Assembly: GCA_002077045.2 (NCBI GenBank)
Contig: KZ111214.1
Coordinates: 1 to 47,427 of the forward strand
Source of the DNA: Rachicladosporium sp. CCFEE 5018
Lineage: Eukaryota; Ascomycota; Dothideomycetes; Cladosporiales; Cladosporiaceae
Direction of reading: 5' to 3'
DNA: 47,427 bases
A model generated the notes under the pieces. It was not told the DNA's origin. It did no database searches and was given only the letters and a program-made list of their open reading frames with translations. This document shows positions 30,205 to 40,880 of the stretch, in pieces; positions within the stretch are counted from its first letter, which is position 1, and every line of letters starts with the position of its first letter. The position numbers and the translations under genes were made by a program.

Positions 30205-32800
30205 ATGCCCCCCATCAACTTCCCCAACGAGGACCTAACGCCAGGCTCATTCGACACCGATCCAAGCATAAGCTTAGCCATCTTGAACGTCGCTGTCCTC
30301 CTAGCGTTCGTACTCATCACCGGCTACGCTCTGCGAGTCGTTCGAGACCTTCCAGATTACTACAGAGCAAGGCAGCTGCCGCGACAGTAAGCCTGTCAAC
30401 ATATCAAGACATTCGATGTTCAGTAGATTCAGGAATTCCAGCTCGGCACCCAACGCGCACAACATACCTCCTGATGCTGATGCAACAACCCCCGGAGCAC
30501 AGCATCATGCGCCAGACGACGAGCCGATCGAACAGTGGGAGGTAGTTGGAGACGACTGGGGCATCATCCCCGATTCAGCGGAAGTACGCGAGGAGAGGCG
30601 CGAAGATGAGAGAATAGCTCGCAGTACAGCTTCCCTGGCTGACAACACTGACGATGTCAGTGAGGGTGCTGAGGCTCCGCCGCCAGCGGAACCGTCAGTC
30701 ATCGCCGGCCCAGAAGCTCTCAGTGTCGAGCAGCATTCAGCTCACTCAATCCCTGGAGTCGACCAGCACTCCGCCATGCCGCGTCCAGCGACCTCATCAA
30801 CAGCAGCTCGAGACGACGTCCTGCTGCCAAATGTCGATGATCACCACGCCGATGCTTTCAGCGGCGCGCATTACGGCGATAGACACGAGTACACGAATTG
30901 GGATGCTCCGCCACGAATGTACCTCTCCTCGTCTACGCCGGTGTTGAGCTATGGCAGCGCGACCAGGCTTGGTCTTAGCCCCCGGATGCTGGAGCCGATG
31001 GGCATGATCGAGAGGGTGATGCCGCAGAACGGAGGCCGTCGGCCAACAGAGACGAGTCTGTCAACGTCACGGCTTCGCGACGAGCCAGCGACAGCTACCA
31101 ACCCCCCAGCTCCTTCTTCGCAGCTCCACTCCATATTCTCCCGTTCGGGCGCTACCATTCCGGCAATACCGTCAGCGAAATCAATCGTGCCGCCAGCAAC
31201 GCAGTCGGACTTTCCCGAGGACTACGTGCCCATCGACCTCCAAGACGCAGATCCCCGCACTCATAACGAGACGCTAGAAGCCCATATCCGGCTTCTGCAG
31301 ACCGAGAACGCAAGCCAGCGGCAAGTCATCGAGACGCTGCGGCAGGAAATCGAGAGTACGCGGAGAGCGCAAAAGACTCAACTCGGAGGGCCCGCGAGCC
31401 AGGCTGTGAGCACTGCGTTGGCGCCGGCGGAGGCAGTGGTGGCCCAAGCCTTGCCGATGCAGACACCGGAGCCTGGAGCCGCCAGTGCAGGGGGAGGTGG
31501 AGGTGGTGAGCGCTCTTCGACGTCGATTCCGCCGGTGCCGACTATGGCGTTCAACGACGAGAGTGTGAATCTGACGCAGCATCTTGATAGTGTGAGGGTT
31601 CATATTCAAGCTCTGGAGAGACACATACAGCTTGGTCAGGATGTACTGCTGGAGCAGATCGACGGCGTGTTGCAGCGAATCGAAAGCCTGGAGAGAAGGC
31701 TGAGATGGAGAGAGGACACCGGGGTCGGCAAGCTGATGGCGAGGCTTGAGAAGGAAGAGGAAGATGCTGGGAGAAATAGGGCGAGAATGTTCTTCGAGGG
31801 TACGGGACTTTGGACTAGACCTGCTACCCACGTCTTCCCACAAGCTTCTACGCAACGTGCAGACATCAGGACAGCGGCGAACGCCACTCACTATCGCGCG
31901 CCATCTTCAGCCGCGAGTTTCGGGCGCCCGACCCCCCCTTCGTCAACGCCCTCTCAGGACGCCGACTCGCCGCGGAACCAATTCCTAGAGCTCACGCAGC
32001 CGCGCAGCTACCCGCTAGACCCTCGTACTGCACACCAGACTTTCAGCCCAGCGAGTGCAGGTGGCCAGCAGACGTTGATCGCGGACTACTTCCATCCTTG
32101 GGAAGTAGGGTCGCCCGAGTCCCACGCAGCTGGCCCGATTTTGCTGAAGCAGAACTACGAAGACCTGTACGCACCAGCATCGCCTCGATCGTACACCGCT
32201 GATCCAGACCCGCCACGTGATGATCGGAACGACTACACGACGCTATACCAAGCCGTGTCGCCGAGAGCTGGAGATCCTGTGCCTAATGGGCGATGGACCT
32301 TTAATGCAATGGCCGCGTCGTTCCACCCCGATGCAGCCGAGCACAACCTCCGCGCTCGAGTGAGAGCACAGCAAGACCAAGAGCTAGCAGAGCCCTCGCC
32401 ACCTCAGCTGGACATATCTCCTGCGACTAGCCCTCGGCTATCATCGCAAGGCGAACTCATGGCTGAACTGGCGCAAGCTGCCTCAAACTCGGACGTGCCT
32501 GATCTTGACACCAGCGCTCACGATGAGGGCAGGCCCGACACCCCGAGGACATTACCGATCACGATCATTGAGGAGCCCTCGCCCTTCAGCCTGGATGCGA
32601 CTGCGACGAAATATGCACGCGTCTCGGATGAGCCGCAGGCGGTGCATGTGCCGATGCTAGATCCTCACAGGCAGAGTATTCCAGCTAGTGTGCGTGCGGC
32701 GAGCTTCTCGCATAGAGTGCCAATCATCCCATCGGACACCCAGGAGAGGAGGCAGAGGCGGAAGAGGAGGAAGAATGCCGCTGCCATTGCGACCTTGTGA
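30205..32800 (+). CDS. membrane-anchored coiled-coil, low-complexity protein (probable single spliced gene)
   Basis: Two + strand frames nearly touch: a 61-residue frame (30205-30390) and a 794-residue frame (ATG at 30416 to 32800). A donor GTAAGC at 30387 and acceptors at 30432 (TTCAG) or 30441 (TCCAG) both join them in frame, removing 46 or 55 bases and the second ATG. I therefore favour one protein of about 849 or 846 residues. The N-terminal part has one transmembrane helix, ISLAILNVAVLLAFVLITGY (residues 22-41). After an acidic low-complexity region (EQWEVVGDDWGIIPDSAEVR) come two coiled-coil segments (about 31270-31370, LETLRQEIESTRRA-like, and 31560-31760, ERHIQLGQDVLLEQIDG). A disordered Pro/Ser-rich half and a basic terminus, RRQRRKRRKN, end the protein. 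No family is recognised. The branch point is not ideal, so two separate genes remain possible. Confidence 0.6.
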
Positions 32801-32970
32801 TCGTGAATTGTCGACGTAGCGCTAGTGCGACAAGGCGTGGAAGAAGTGTCGTTGGCAGTGGCGGAGTACTCACCGAAGTAAGGCGTCAGTAATCGAAAGG
32901 TGGTTGTCGTCGATGTAGACCTCAAGCCATAGTACCACTCTTGATCCCACGGTACAATTGGCCCTTCGCC

Positions 32971-33743
32971 TCAGTTCTTCAACTTCTTCTTTCCCTTGTT
33001 TGCCCCTCCTCCACCGCCCGTTGGCGCGCCTCCTTGTCGCCCTCGCAAATATGTCCGTGTCACACCTTCGACACTACCAATATCATGCTTCGGCAACCTC
33101 ATATAATACAGCTTCGCCCTCCTCGCCCTTCGTCCTTCCTTCCTCCTCACAACCTCAATCCCACTCACGCCCGGCGAGAAAATCTTGAACCACATCTCCA
33201 CAGCGACTCTTGTCAGATTATTGCGCAGCAAAACCGCAGTGTCAATGGGGCTACTGCGGGCGCGGATGTTGATGCAGACGCCGCTGAAGGGCTCGCCGGA
33301 TTTGAGGCGCACGAGCAGGATGTCGCCTACGCGGGCGCGGTCGGGGTTTAGGGCGGAGAAGAGGCGGCGGCGGGAGGAGGCGGGGTCGAGAGTTGAGAGT
33401 TGCAGGGAAGTGAGGGAGGCAATGGGGTCGGGAACTACTTTTGCGGTTGAGGGGGGAGGGGGTATGACGGGGATTTTGCGGAGGCCGATCTCGAAGCCTG
33501 GACTGATGTTAGCACATGAACGTAGCTGCTACGCAGATACAGTCAGAGCTCACGATTCTGCTTGATGGCTTGGCTAGGTCTGAAGCCTGGTGTTGGTGGT
33601 GGGTAGCGGGTTTGCAGGGAGGGGTAGAGGGACTCCGTTGCGGCGGCGTAGTGGCGGCGGTGCTGGGCTCGCTCGGCGCGGCATTGACGGATTGCTTGTT
33701 TGAGGTTGGCCAATGGCCGTGTGGACGATGGAGTGACCGACAT
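32971..33743 (-). CDS. mitochondrial large-subunit ribosomal protein bL19m
   Basis: Exon 1 is 33743-33554 and the intron 33553-33498 (GTGAGC, branch CTAAC, acceptor TCCAG). Exon 2 is 33497-32971, for 238 residues. An acceptor five bases earlier would break the frame. The bL19 core is clear: RVGDILLVRLKSGEPFSGVC, then RARSSPIDTAVLLRNN and VEMWFKIFSPGVSGIEVVRR, which is the SH3-like barrel and the loop contacting rRNA. The N-terminal 100 residues are an Arg-rich mitochondrial extension (LKQAIRQCRAERAQHRRH). The C-terminus is unusual, with a Gly-rich run followed by GKKKLKN. It acts in the matrix, at the interface of the large mitoribosomal subunit. It is divergent from another mitochondrial gene across 144 bases. 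Confidence 0.88.
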
Positions 33744-33887
33744 CGTCGCTGTGTGTATGATATTAGACAATTCTATGATGTTCAATAGTCGAGATGAAGT
33801 CTGCGGAGTTCGGAGGTGACGAGACGACCTCCAATGGCCGACATTGTCATATATACGCATTGCACAGCACATTCATAGCACCCCATC
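33744..33887. promoter_or_regulatory. 144-base bidirectional promoter of two mitochondrial genes
   Basis: The two ATGs face away from each other with only 144 bases between them. A CCAAT box lies at 33831-33835, the site of the HAP/CBC complex that controls respiratory and mitochondrial genes in fungi. No TATA box stands out apart from CATATATA near 33848. Confidence 0.5.
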
Positions 33888-35071
33888 ATGGCCTCTATCT
33901 GCCCCCGCTGCACTCTCCGCCTCCACCGCGCCGCCCAAGCCGAACTCCGCTCCACCCTCCGCCCCTTCTCCACCACCTCCGCCCGCCCCAAAGGTACCCC
34001 CTCCCCCATCCACTCTCTATCCCATAGCATCTCTCTAATCACCTCCAAGCCGTCCCATCTTTCACAACCACATCCTCCCCCGACCTCGATGCCGTCCTCT
34101 CCACGCTCCGAACAAAGCACATGATCCCCGCTGCCCTACCCAAGCCCACCCGTCGCCTAATTTTCCAGACAAAACACAAACAGACCTTGATCGACAATCC
34201 CCAGACCGCTACGTTAGGAGGAGAGGAAATACCGCTACAATGGATAGAGCGGAGGACCGAGATCCCTGCGAAGCGGAAACTGGTCAAAGAAGCTATAACC
34301 CTCATGTCCCAAAGTAAAGACGCAGGGGACTGGGCCAATCTACCCGCTCTGCTGCATGGTCTGCAGACTTGCTCCGCGTCGCCGCCGAAGGCAGTGTTGG
34401 TAGAGTTCATCGTCCGCAAAGCTGTGGCGGCTGGGCAGGTCGGGGTGATACTAATGTGCCTTACCTCGCATCGCACCACAGACCTGACGCTCGCGCGCTA
34501 CCCGACGATCACGAGGTTGTTGGCGCCGGCTGTTCACTCCACGGCGCTGGCTGGAGAGTGGAGCGAAGAAGCACTCCACAAAGCCCTCACGCAAGCACGG
34601 ACGCTGGGTCTGCTACTTGAAGATCCCTCGCACCAAAGTCCTCCAGCCTCCAACCTTCCGGACCCGAGGAAGGATCCAGCACTGATTGGCGTCTTCCTCT
34701 CCCTCTCAGCAGCCCACACGCACCTCTTCCCCTCCGCATCCCCCGCCTCATCCTCCCGCCCAACAGTAGCAGCATACACCACCCGCCTCCTCGCCAACCT
34801 AGGCCCGCTCGTGCAGCCCCTCAGCTTCGCTCCTCCAACTCACGGACCAGTCTGGGAGATGCTGGAGAGCGTACCGATTTGGCAGGGTCTGGCGCTCGCG
34901 CAGAAGGTGCTAAGTGTCGAGTGTCCGGAACGGGAGAAAGTGGAGAGTATTGTGGCCGACTACGGCGCAGCACTCAGCAATTTAGCTGCAGCACTCGAAG
35001 CCCGAGGAGGCGGCGAGGGCACGTACGGCGGGGAAGCGCTGAAAGTCTGGCAAGGCGCGCTTCGGGTGTGA
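33888..35071 (+). CDS. mitochondrial protein of unknown function (possible mitoribosome component)
   Basis: Exon 1 is 33888-33993 and the intron 33994-34049 (branch CTAAT, acceptor CCAAG). Exon 2 is 34050-35071, for 375 residues. The N-terminus MASICPRCTLRLHRAAQAEL followed by LRPFSTTSARPK is a textbook mitochondrial presequence (Arg, Ser and Thr rich, no acids) and includes a CxxC pair. After it comes SFTTTSSPDLDAVLSTLR, then IPAALPKPTRRLIFQTKH and GGEEIPLQWIERRTEIP, then helical text to the end. This pattern recurs in Pezizomycotina proteins annotated only as mitochondrial or hypothetical. I cannot decide whether it is a large-subunit mitoribosome component such as the mL50 family. The shared promoter with bL19m supports a role in mitochondrial translation. 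Confidence 0.75.
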
Positions 35072-35743
35072 GAGCATCAGCACGGTTCAACAGAGGCAAA
35101 AGCACAGCCTCCCCCCATCTAAGCAAGCCATGGAGCTACGTATAGCCCGCCACAAAGTACCCGCGAACGACGACACTCGCTGCTTACCAGCACCTGCGCC
35201 GAAGCGGCGAAGCACGACACAGCGCAACAAAGTGGCAGTCAACGACGCACAAGCTCCGCGCACACACGACGCCAGGACTGACTGGCTTGGCTTCATGGGA
35301 AAGCTCCACGCGCAAGTTCAGGCGCTTCACGAACGATGCTCGCGGGTCGGAAACCAGCGCAGCGATATGGCGCGCTAGCATGGCGGTAGCCAATGCTCGG
35401 CTTTTGACATGCGATAGGCTTTCAAGGCTACCTGGACGATGGGAGCGAGTCGTACTTAGACCGCCGACGAGGTGGGTCGCACAGATGTCGGGTGGTTATG
35501 GTGGTGGACTTGGGACAACTGCAGTGCCGTGTGGGTTGGTCAGGCATGTGTGATTGTATAGCAGCGAGCGAGGCTGAGGGGAGCAATTCTTGTACATTAT
35601 ATCAAATGTACAATATACATACAGCGACTAACGATAGCCTTCCGTCTCATGCCCCAAGCTCGTAAGCCAAAGCGATCGACGCCATCCTCATTCCCCAAAA
35701 CGCCCTCTGTAATGCACACTACTATCAGCGCCCTGGCGGGCGC
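35072..35743. other. convergent intergenic region
   Basis: These 672 bases lie between two converging genes. Several short overlapping frames exist on both strands, none convincing. A weakly AT-rich stretch around 35590-35630 (TACATTATATCAAATGTACA, imperfectly self-complementary) may include polyadenylation signals. Confidence 0.4.
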
Positions 35744-38266
35744 TCAATCTCCTCCCTCGTCCTGTACCACTTTCTTGACCGGATGCAGTAGCATACCCGG
35801 CAGACACATGCGGCCATTGCCGCCGACTCGAGTGACTCCGCCCTCCTCGCCATCGCCGTCCCACTGCCCGCCCTCCTTACCCAGAGCGATCATCTTACTC
35901 TGCGTCTCAAAATCCTCACCACTGAGATCGCGAAGCGGAGACCAATCTTCTTTCTTGTCGCCCCAGCCGAGCCAACGTCGATATAACGTCCGCGGGAAAC
36001 GGGAAGCGTAGTACCAACTCCAGCCGGCGAAATTCCACTCCCGGTCATGGTTATACACACTATCCTCCCGTTGACCCCAAGCCGCAGCCTCATCGCCATC
36101 AGCGTTGAACACCGCATCGGCGTACCAAGCCGGCCAGTGGCGGTCCGCCCAGATGGGGTGAGGAGCGTAGACTGCCTTAAGCCCGTGGTGGAGGGCTACA
36201 GTAGCGGGCCACATTTCCGCTTGCATGGTCCTTCCGACCAGATTCTCAAGATGCATGGCGCGGATCTGCCGGCGGGAGAAGCGCGAGACGGTGTTGATAT
36301 ACACCCTCCTGTCAATATTGATGAAATCAGGGTGAGTGAAAGAGGGGTCGCCGTCGCCGTCGAAAACTGGATGGATGCCTGGAATGAAGTTCCAGATTTT
36401 GTCGCGGTATTCCCATTTTGTGTGCACTGGGGAGAAGATTGGGAGAAGGGTGATGAGGTCTGCTTCTTCGCCTACGCCCCAGGAGAAAGCGTCGAGTTTC
36501 TGGTCTGAGACAGGCGGTTTAGGGCCAATGGGGTTCTGGCGGAACTCGTTGAAGGGTTGGGGACCCCAGATTGGGATTCGCGAGGAGTCGTTGCGCCAGG
36601 CGGCTTCGATGGCGTAGTCTGTATCGGAGAGAAAAGCGGTATAGTTATTACCATGGGCTGAGGGGATGTAGTACCGCGCATTGCGCTCCCAGAGGTACTT
36701 GCGAGGGGTTTGCAGAGCGAAGGAAGACATGGCGGAGAGGAAGTGGTAGTGGTTCCCCGTGTAGCGTGCGTCGGTCTCCCAGTTCCACACAAAGTCAAAC
36801 TCTGTGTGCGTCTCCATAAACCATTGCAGCGGCATGAACTGGTGCCAGTAGACTTGCCAGTCGGTTATGTCCGGGTACCAGGCTTCCATTATGCGCTCGT
36901 TCCACAAAATCGCGATGTCTTGGAGTTCGCGGGGGATGTTTGCGCGCAGGAAGTCGTGGCGAACGGTTTCGGAGTCGAGGTCTGCGCCGTTGTCTTTGAC
37001 GTTTACGAAGAGGAAGACGCTGTATTCGCCGCCACTTCGGAGGGAGAGCTCGGCGATCATGGATCGTATAGCAATGATGTCGTTCGGAGTATAGGTGTAG
37101 CCTTCGTAGGCGCGGATCACGACGGCGGTGCGGGTCATCGCTTGTGGTCCACCAGGTGAGGGCGTCTTGTCGTAGTGTGACAAAGGGCGCTGGAAGTGGT
37201 CTGGCGCGGTGTTGTTGGTCGCTAGCTCGATGCGTGTCCGTGAGTATGGTGCGAATCGCTCTTGATTTTCCATGACACACTCGTCCTGTAGACGTCCCCA
37301 ACCTACCGATTCCCAAGTAGGGTATAGTAATGTCCTCTCCCAGTCCTTCGGCACGATGCTGTCGTCCTCGCCATAGCCGTATGGTCCATATCGGTGGTAC
37401 CTGTCGAAGCACGTCTCGGCGTTCACGCCAGTCGCCTCTGCGCTGCCAACAAAGACATCCGGAAACCCGGTCGGCAGCGCAGTGAACGCCTTGACGATAT
37501 CGTCAGCACTTTCGTTCAGCCGCTTTCCCCTCGGTCCGACGCAATGCACATAGTCTCCCTGCCACTCGTTCTTATAGGCCTCACTGTCATACTCCGGGTA
37601 CGGATGGTACGCCTCCAACTGCACGCCCCTCTCCTCCTGCAACCTCTCAATCCCATTCTCCGTGTAGATCTCCGTATTCCACTCAAAGCCCTCCCATCGT
37701 CGCGGATTATAGTCCTTACCCACATATTCCTCAGCGGAAGGCCAGTGTTTTGGTATTGAAGCCGGAGGATGCCAGTCGTGGAGGAGTCCTTGCATCTGGA
37801 TGTCGATGACCTGCTTCTCGGCGTGAGGCAGGGGCGATGGGGCGTATGTGGCTGAGCTGTTAGACATAGACGCATGCTGAGGTAGTGTTGTGGTTGTAGA
37901 CGCTGAGGTCGAAGCTGAGGACGACGGCGAGGGACTGTGTGTGGGCAGCTCGCTGATTGTGCTCTCCACTTCTGTTCTGGTAGACGTCGCTGCTACGAAG
38001 TCTACGCTGTTGGTCCAGTCGTACTCGTCGCCGTGCGCCGCGCTGGTATGCACAGCAGCAGCTGCCGTCGCCTCTTTGGCCGGTGCCTCTACCTTCCCCT
38101 TCCCCTGATCCTCCTCGTTGCTCGACTTGCTGTAGCCGGGTATCTTGTAGTCCGGCAGGTATCCTTGATACGAAGGCGAAGATGAGAGAAAAGCGAGGGC
38201 GACGATGAAGACGAAGACGGCGAGCAGGGCCAGCCTGCGTGGCGACGTGAAGGCCGAGAGCAGCAT
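35744..38266 (-). CDS. DUF3405 family type II membrane protein
   Basis: An intronless gene of 840 residues from the ATG at 38266. Residues 11-28 (LALLAVFVFIVALAFLSS) are one transmembrane helix after a short basic tail, so the body is probably in the Golgi lumen. A Ser/Thr-rich stem (about 45-155) follows. The long globular region carries the DUF3405 pattern: TAVVIRAYEGYTYTPNDI, FLFVNVKDNG, FDFVWNWETDARYTGNHY, AFSWGVGEEADLITLLP, GLKAVYAPHPIWADRHWP and FAGWSWYYASRFPRTLYRRW. The WNWETDARYTG segment is acidic like a glycosyltransferase metal site, and the family is often thought to be glycosyltransferase-like, but its reaction is not established. It is divergent from the METTL25-like gene, 553 bases away. 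Confidence 0.88.
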   Translation of the reverse strand: MLLSAFTSPRRLALLAVFVFIVALAFLSSSPSYQGYLPDYKIPGYSKSSNEEDQGKGKVEAPAKEATAAAAVHTSAAHGDEYDWTNSVDFVAATSTRTEVESTISELPTHSPSPSSSASTSASTTTTLPQHASMSNSSATYAPSPLPHAEKQVIDIQMQGLLHDWHPPASIPKHWPSAEEYVGKDYNPRRWEGFEWNTEIYTENGIERLQEERGVQLEAYHPYPEYDSEAYKNEWQGDYVHCVGPRGKRLNESADDIVKAFTALPTGFPDVFVGSAEATGVNAETCFDRYHRYGPYGYGEDDSIVPKDWERTLLYPTWESVGWGRLQDECVMENQERFAPYSRTRIELATNNTAPDHFQRPLSHYDKTPSPGGPQAMTRTAVVIRAYEGYTYTPNDIIAIRSMIAELSLRSGGEYSVFLFVNVKDNGADLDSETVRHDFLRANIPRELQDIAILWNERIMEAWYPDITDWQVYWHQFMPLQWFMETHTEFDFVWNWETDARYTGNHYHFLSAMSSFALQTPRKYLWERNARYYIPSAHGNNYTAFLSDTDYAIEAAWRNDSSRIPIWGPQPFNEFRQNPIGPKPPVSDQKLDAFSWGVGEEADLITLLPIFSPVHTKWEYRDKIWNFIPGIHPVFDGDGDPSFTHPDFINIDRRVYINTVSRFSRRQIRAMHLENLVGRTMQAEMWPATVALHHGLKAVYAPHPIWADRHWPAWYADAVFNADGDEAAAWGQREDSVYNHDREWNFAGWSWYYASRFPRTLYRRWLGWGDKKEDWSPLRDLSGEDFETQSKMIALGKEGGQWDGDGEEGGVTRVGGNGRMCLPGMLLHPVKKVVQDEGGD

Positions 38267-38819
38267 TTTGGGCAGTCAGCCCTCTCAGTGGACTGTTGTC
38301 CGCAGCCTGAGGTACTGCAAGATCGCCTGCAACGGGATTCGACGATGTTGGACAATCTTGTAAGGGAAAGATGACCCCTGTGCCGCTAGGTTATAGCGAC
38401 ATTACGATAGTATGTACAGGGCGATGCGCATACAACTATGGTAAGACGTGTAGGAGTTGCGCGGCCTATGTGTACTCCCCCTGCTAGTTGCTTACCGTCT
38501 GATGTCGTGCAGCGGAAGCATGCAGGTACCCGTCGACTTTTTGCGTGAGACTTTCTGGACCGCGGCATTCGAACCTACTTCGGTACAACAATCATGCAGC
38601 TACAGTAGCGCAGGCCACACGTTCGAGTGAAAGATCACCTTCTCCTAGTCGCCCCGGGTGGTTCAGGGAAACACGGTTCCCGACAGCCACATCGGGTTCT
38701 TGGAACTTGCCCTGTTTCGATCGCGGATGACTGAATAGGCTTGCATCGATCACCTCGGCATCCAAGCCCTCTCGCCTGAAGACGTTAAAAAAAACTGGGT
38801 TGACAATAGGGATTCTAAG
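38267..38819. promoter_or_regulatory. divergent intergenic region, DUF3405 / METTL25-like
   Basis: These 553 bases hold both promoters. An A-rich run (about 38786-38794) lies 25-30 bases before the methyltransferase ATG. A GGTTCGAATGC on the minus strand near 38564-38574 resembles a tRNA B box but has no supporting stems. Confidence 0.4.
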
Positions 38820-40664
38820 ATGGCAACACTCGCCCCAGACCCACCTCTTCCCTACTTTCCTCTCTTCGCCTCCCCAGAAGCCTACGTAGACTCACTCCTG
38901 AACCACTTCGCCTCGACTCCCATCATCCAAACTCTCTGCGGCGGCGTCCATCTCCTAGACTTCTTCACCTCGACTCCAGATCTCTACACTACTCTCCTGC
39001 CACCAAGATGGCGAGCCTTCCTCGCCGAGCTGGACATCATGGACTTACTGGACCTATTGATGCGGGAGGATCTGGGCGCATTAGAGACTGGAGTCGGATG
39101 GCGAGGCACGTCGGCTACTCTACCCGTCGATCTGGTAGAGTATATTCGCGGAGTCAGAAAGCATACGCTCGATCGACAGCCCCGACGGACGAACCAATGC
39201 CAACGAAATCGGAAGTCGGCGAAGTTGACGAGACGAGTGGCTGTGGGTATGAACGTCAAGAAACGGCATGAGGTGTCACTCTTCTCGGCCTACGTAGACG
39301 AGCTTGCTACAACGCTGTCCGGATCTTCGGTCACTCCAGATGCTTCCTCTCCAGGTCCAATGGAATCAATAGCATCTGGTGATCAGATTCCAGTGATTGG
39401 CCACCTCATCGACTTCGGCTCCGGCCAGAACTATCTCGGCCGCGCGTTGGCAAGCGAACCTTTCAATCGCCATGTCATTGCCATCGAACGCAAAGGGCAC
39501 AATCAGGACAGAGCTGTGAAGTTCGATGTCATGGCACAGCTAAGGGAGAAGGAAGTGGTGATGCGAAACAAGAAGACTTTCCGCGGAGATGTGGATTCTG
39601 TAAGACCTCCAACAGAACGAGCGGCACTGCCTACGCCACCGCCGGAACCGAACGACGAAGCGGCCGAAGTCGTCGCAGCAAATGTGTCCACGCTAGCGAT
39701 AGAAGACGACTCAACAACGAAGGTCGAGCTCTCCGCCGACGGCAAAGGAAGCGTCCAGTACATCTCCCACGAGATCCAAGACGGCGACCTCAGCGATGTA
39801 ATCGCGCAGATTGTGCCTTCGAAACCTCGGACAAGTCTCCCTACACCCATACCTCAAGAGCAATCACAGATGACCGTCTCCCTCCACTCCTGCGGCAACC
39901 TCCTCCACCACGCCGTCCGCTCCCTACCCCTAAACCCCTCCATCCGCGCCATAGCCCTAGTAGGCTGCTGCTACAACCTCCTCACCGAGCGCCTCTCGCC
40001 TGCAACCTACAAACTCCCCTCGCTCCGCCCCGCCGCGCACCCCCGCCTAACCACCACCTCCACTCAGGCGGATCCGCACGGCTTCCCAATGAGCGAAAAG
40101 TTCTGCAAGGCGGATGTGAGGCTCAATATCACGGCTCGGATGATGGCTGTGCAGGCGCCGTGGAATTGGGGGAGGCGGGATAGTGAGGGTTTTTTTACGA
40201 GGCATTTCTATCGCGCGTTGTTGCAAAGGGTGTTTCTTGATGCTGGGGTTGTGGGACAGCCGCAGGGAGGCGAAGCTAGCCCGCGCGGCCACACGAGCGG
40301 GACGCCGATTATTATTGGCAGCTTGCCGAAGAGTGCATACAGCTCCTTCGCCACTTACGCTCGCGCGGCGCTAGGGAAACTGAAAGATGATGTCGAGCGT
40401 GGGGCGATGTTTGCTAAACTGGCGGAGTCATCGAGTGATGAGAAGCTGGAAGGGTATGAGAAGGACTTTGCGGCAAAGAAGAAAGAGCTCAGTGTTGTGT
40501 GGAGTCTGATGGCTTTCTCGGCTGGTGTTGTGGAAGCGCTCATCGTGGTCGACCGATGGTGCTGGCTTCGAGAACAGCCTGAGGTGGCGCAGAGTTGGGT
40601 GGAGTGTGTGTTTGACCCTGCCATTAGCCCGAGGAACTTCGTCGTTGTGGGAATTAAGACGTGA
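38820..40664 (+). CDS. METTL25/RRNAD1-like putative methyltransferase
   Basis: An intronless gene of 614 residues, starting in a good context (AAGATGGC). The SAM-binding motif HLIDFGSGQNYLGRALA (about residues 195-211) is followed by an acidic strand end, VIAIERK. After an acidic low-complexity insert (about 255-345) comes the second half of the domain: VSLHSCGNLLHHAVRSL, IRAIALVGCCYNLLTERLS and GFPMSEKF. The GCCYNLLTE and CGNL motifs are diagnostic of the METTL25/RRNAD1 family. Later, RMMAVQAPWNWG and FYRALLQRVFLDAG complete it. The family belongs to the class I methyltransferases, with substrates poorly known. The region before residue 150 is helical. No targeting signal is seen. Confidence 0.85.
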   Translation: MATLAPDPPLPYFPLFASPEAYVDSLLNHFASTPIIQTLCGGVHLLDFFTSTPDLYTTLLPPRWRAFLAELDIMDLLDLLMREDLGALETGVGWRGTSATLPVDLVEYIRGVRKHTLDRQPRRTNQCQRNRKSAKLTRRVAVGMNVKKRHEVSLFSAYVDELATTLSGSSVTPDASSPGPMESIASGDQIPVIGHLIDFGSGQNYLGRALASEPFNRHVIAIERKGHNQDRAVKFDVMAQLREKEVVMRNKKTFRGDVDSVRPPTERAALPTPPPEPNDEAAEVVAANVSTLAIEDDSTTKVELSADGKGSVQYISHEIQDGDLSDVIAQIVPSKPRTSLPTPIPQEQSQMTVSLHSCGNLLHHAVRSLPLNPSIRAIALVGCCYNLLTERLSPATYKLPSLRPAAHPRLTTTSTQADPHGFPMSEKFCKADVRLNITARMMAVQAPWNWGRRDSEGFFTRHFYRALLQRVFLDAGVVGQPQGGEASPRGHTSGTPIIIGSLPKSAYSSFATYARAALGKLKDDVERGAMFAKLAESSSDEKLEGYEKDFAAKKKELSVVWSLMAFSAGVVEALIVVDRWCWLREQPEVAQSWVECVFDPAISPRNFVVVGIKT

Positions 40665-40880
40665 GCCTTACTCATGTTGTCCACGTGGCAAATTGACCAA
40701 GTACCCTGGAGCACATTGTCAATGGCATGATCAAATGCCTACACAAGTTATCGTGACGATCTATCGAACAGAGGCTATATACAGCGAAACAGAACACAAG
40801 TCAAGAAGATGTCGTGGGCTTCTGTCTCTCTCGGAACCTTCTCCAGGCCGCCTTGACTAAACCCTATGGCATCCACCGCA

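Noticed and set aside
31274..31891. 205-residue antisense frame in the coiled-coil gene
   Set aside because: Leu/Arg/His-rich shadow of the heptad-rich sense strand.
36795..37412. 205-residue frame inside the DUF3405 gene
   Set aside because: Different phase on the same strand as a clearly conserved domain; Arg/His-rich composition.
38560..38620. tRNA B-box-like GGTTCGAATGC on the minus strand
   Set aside because: T-arm and acceptor stems do not pair and no A box lies at the right distance.
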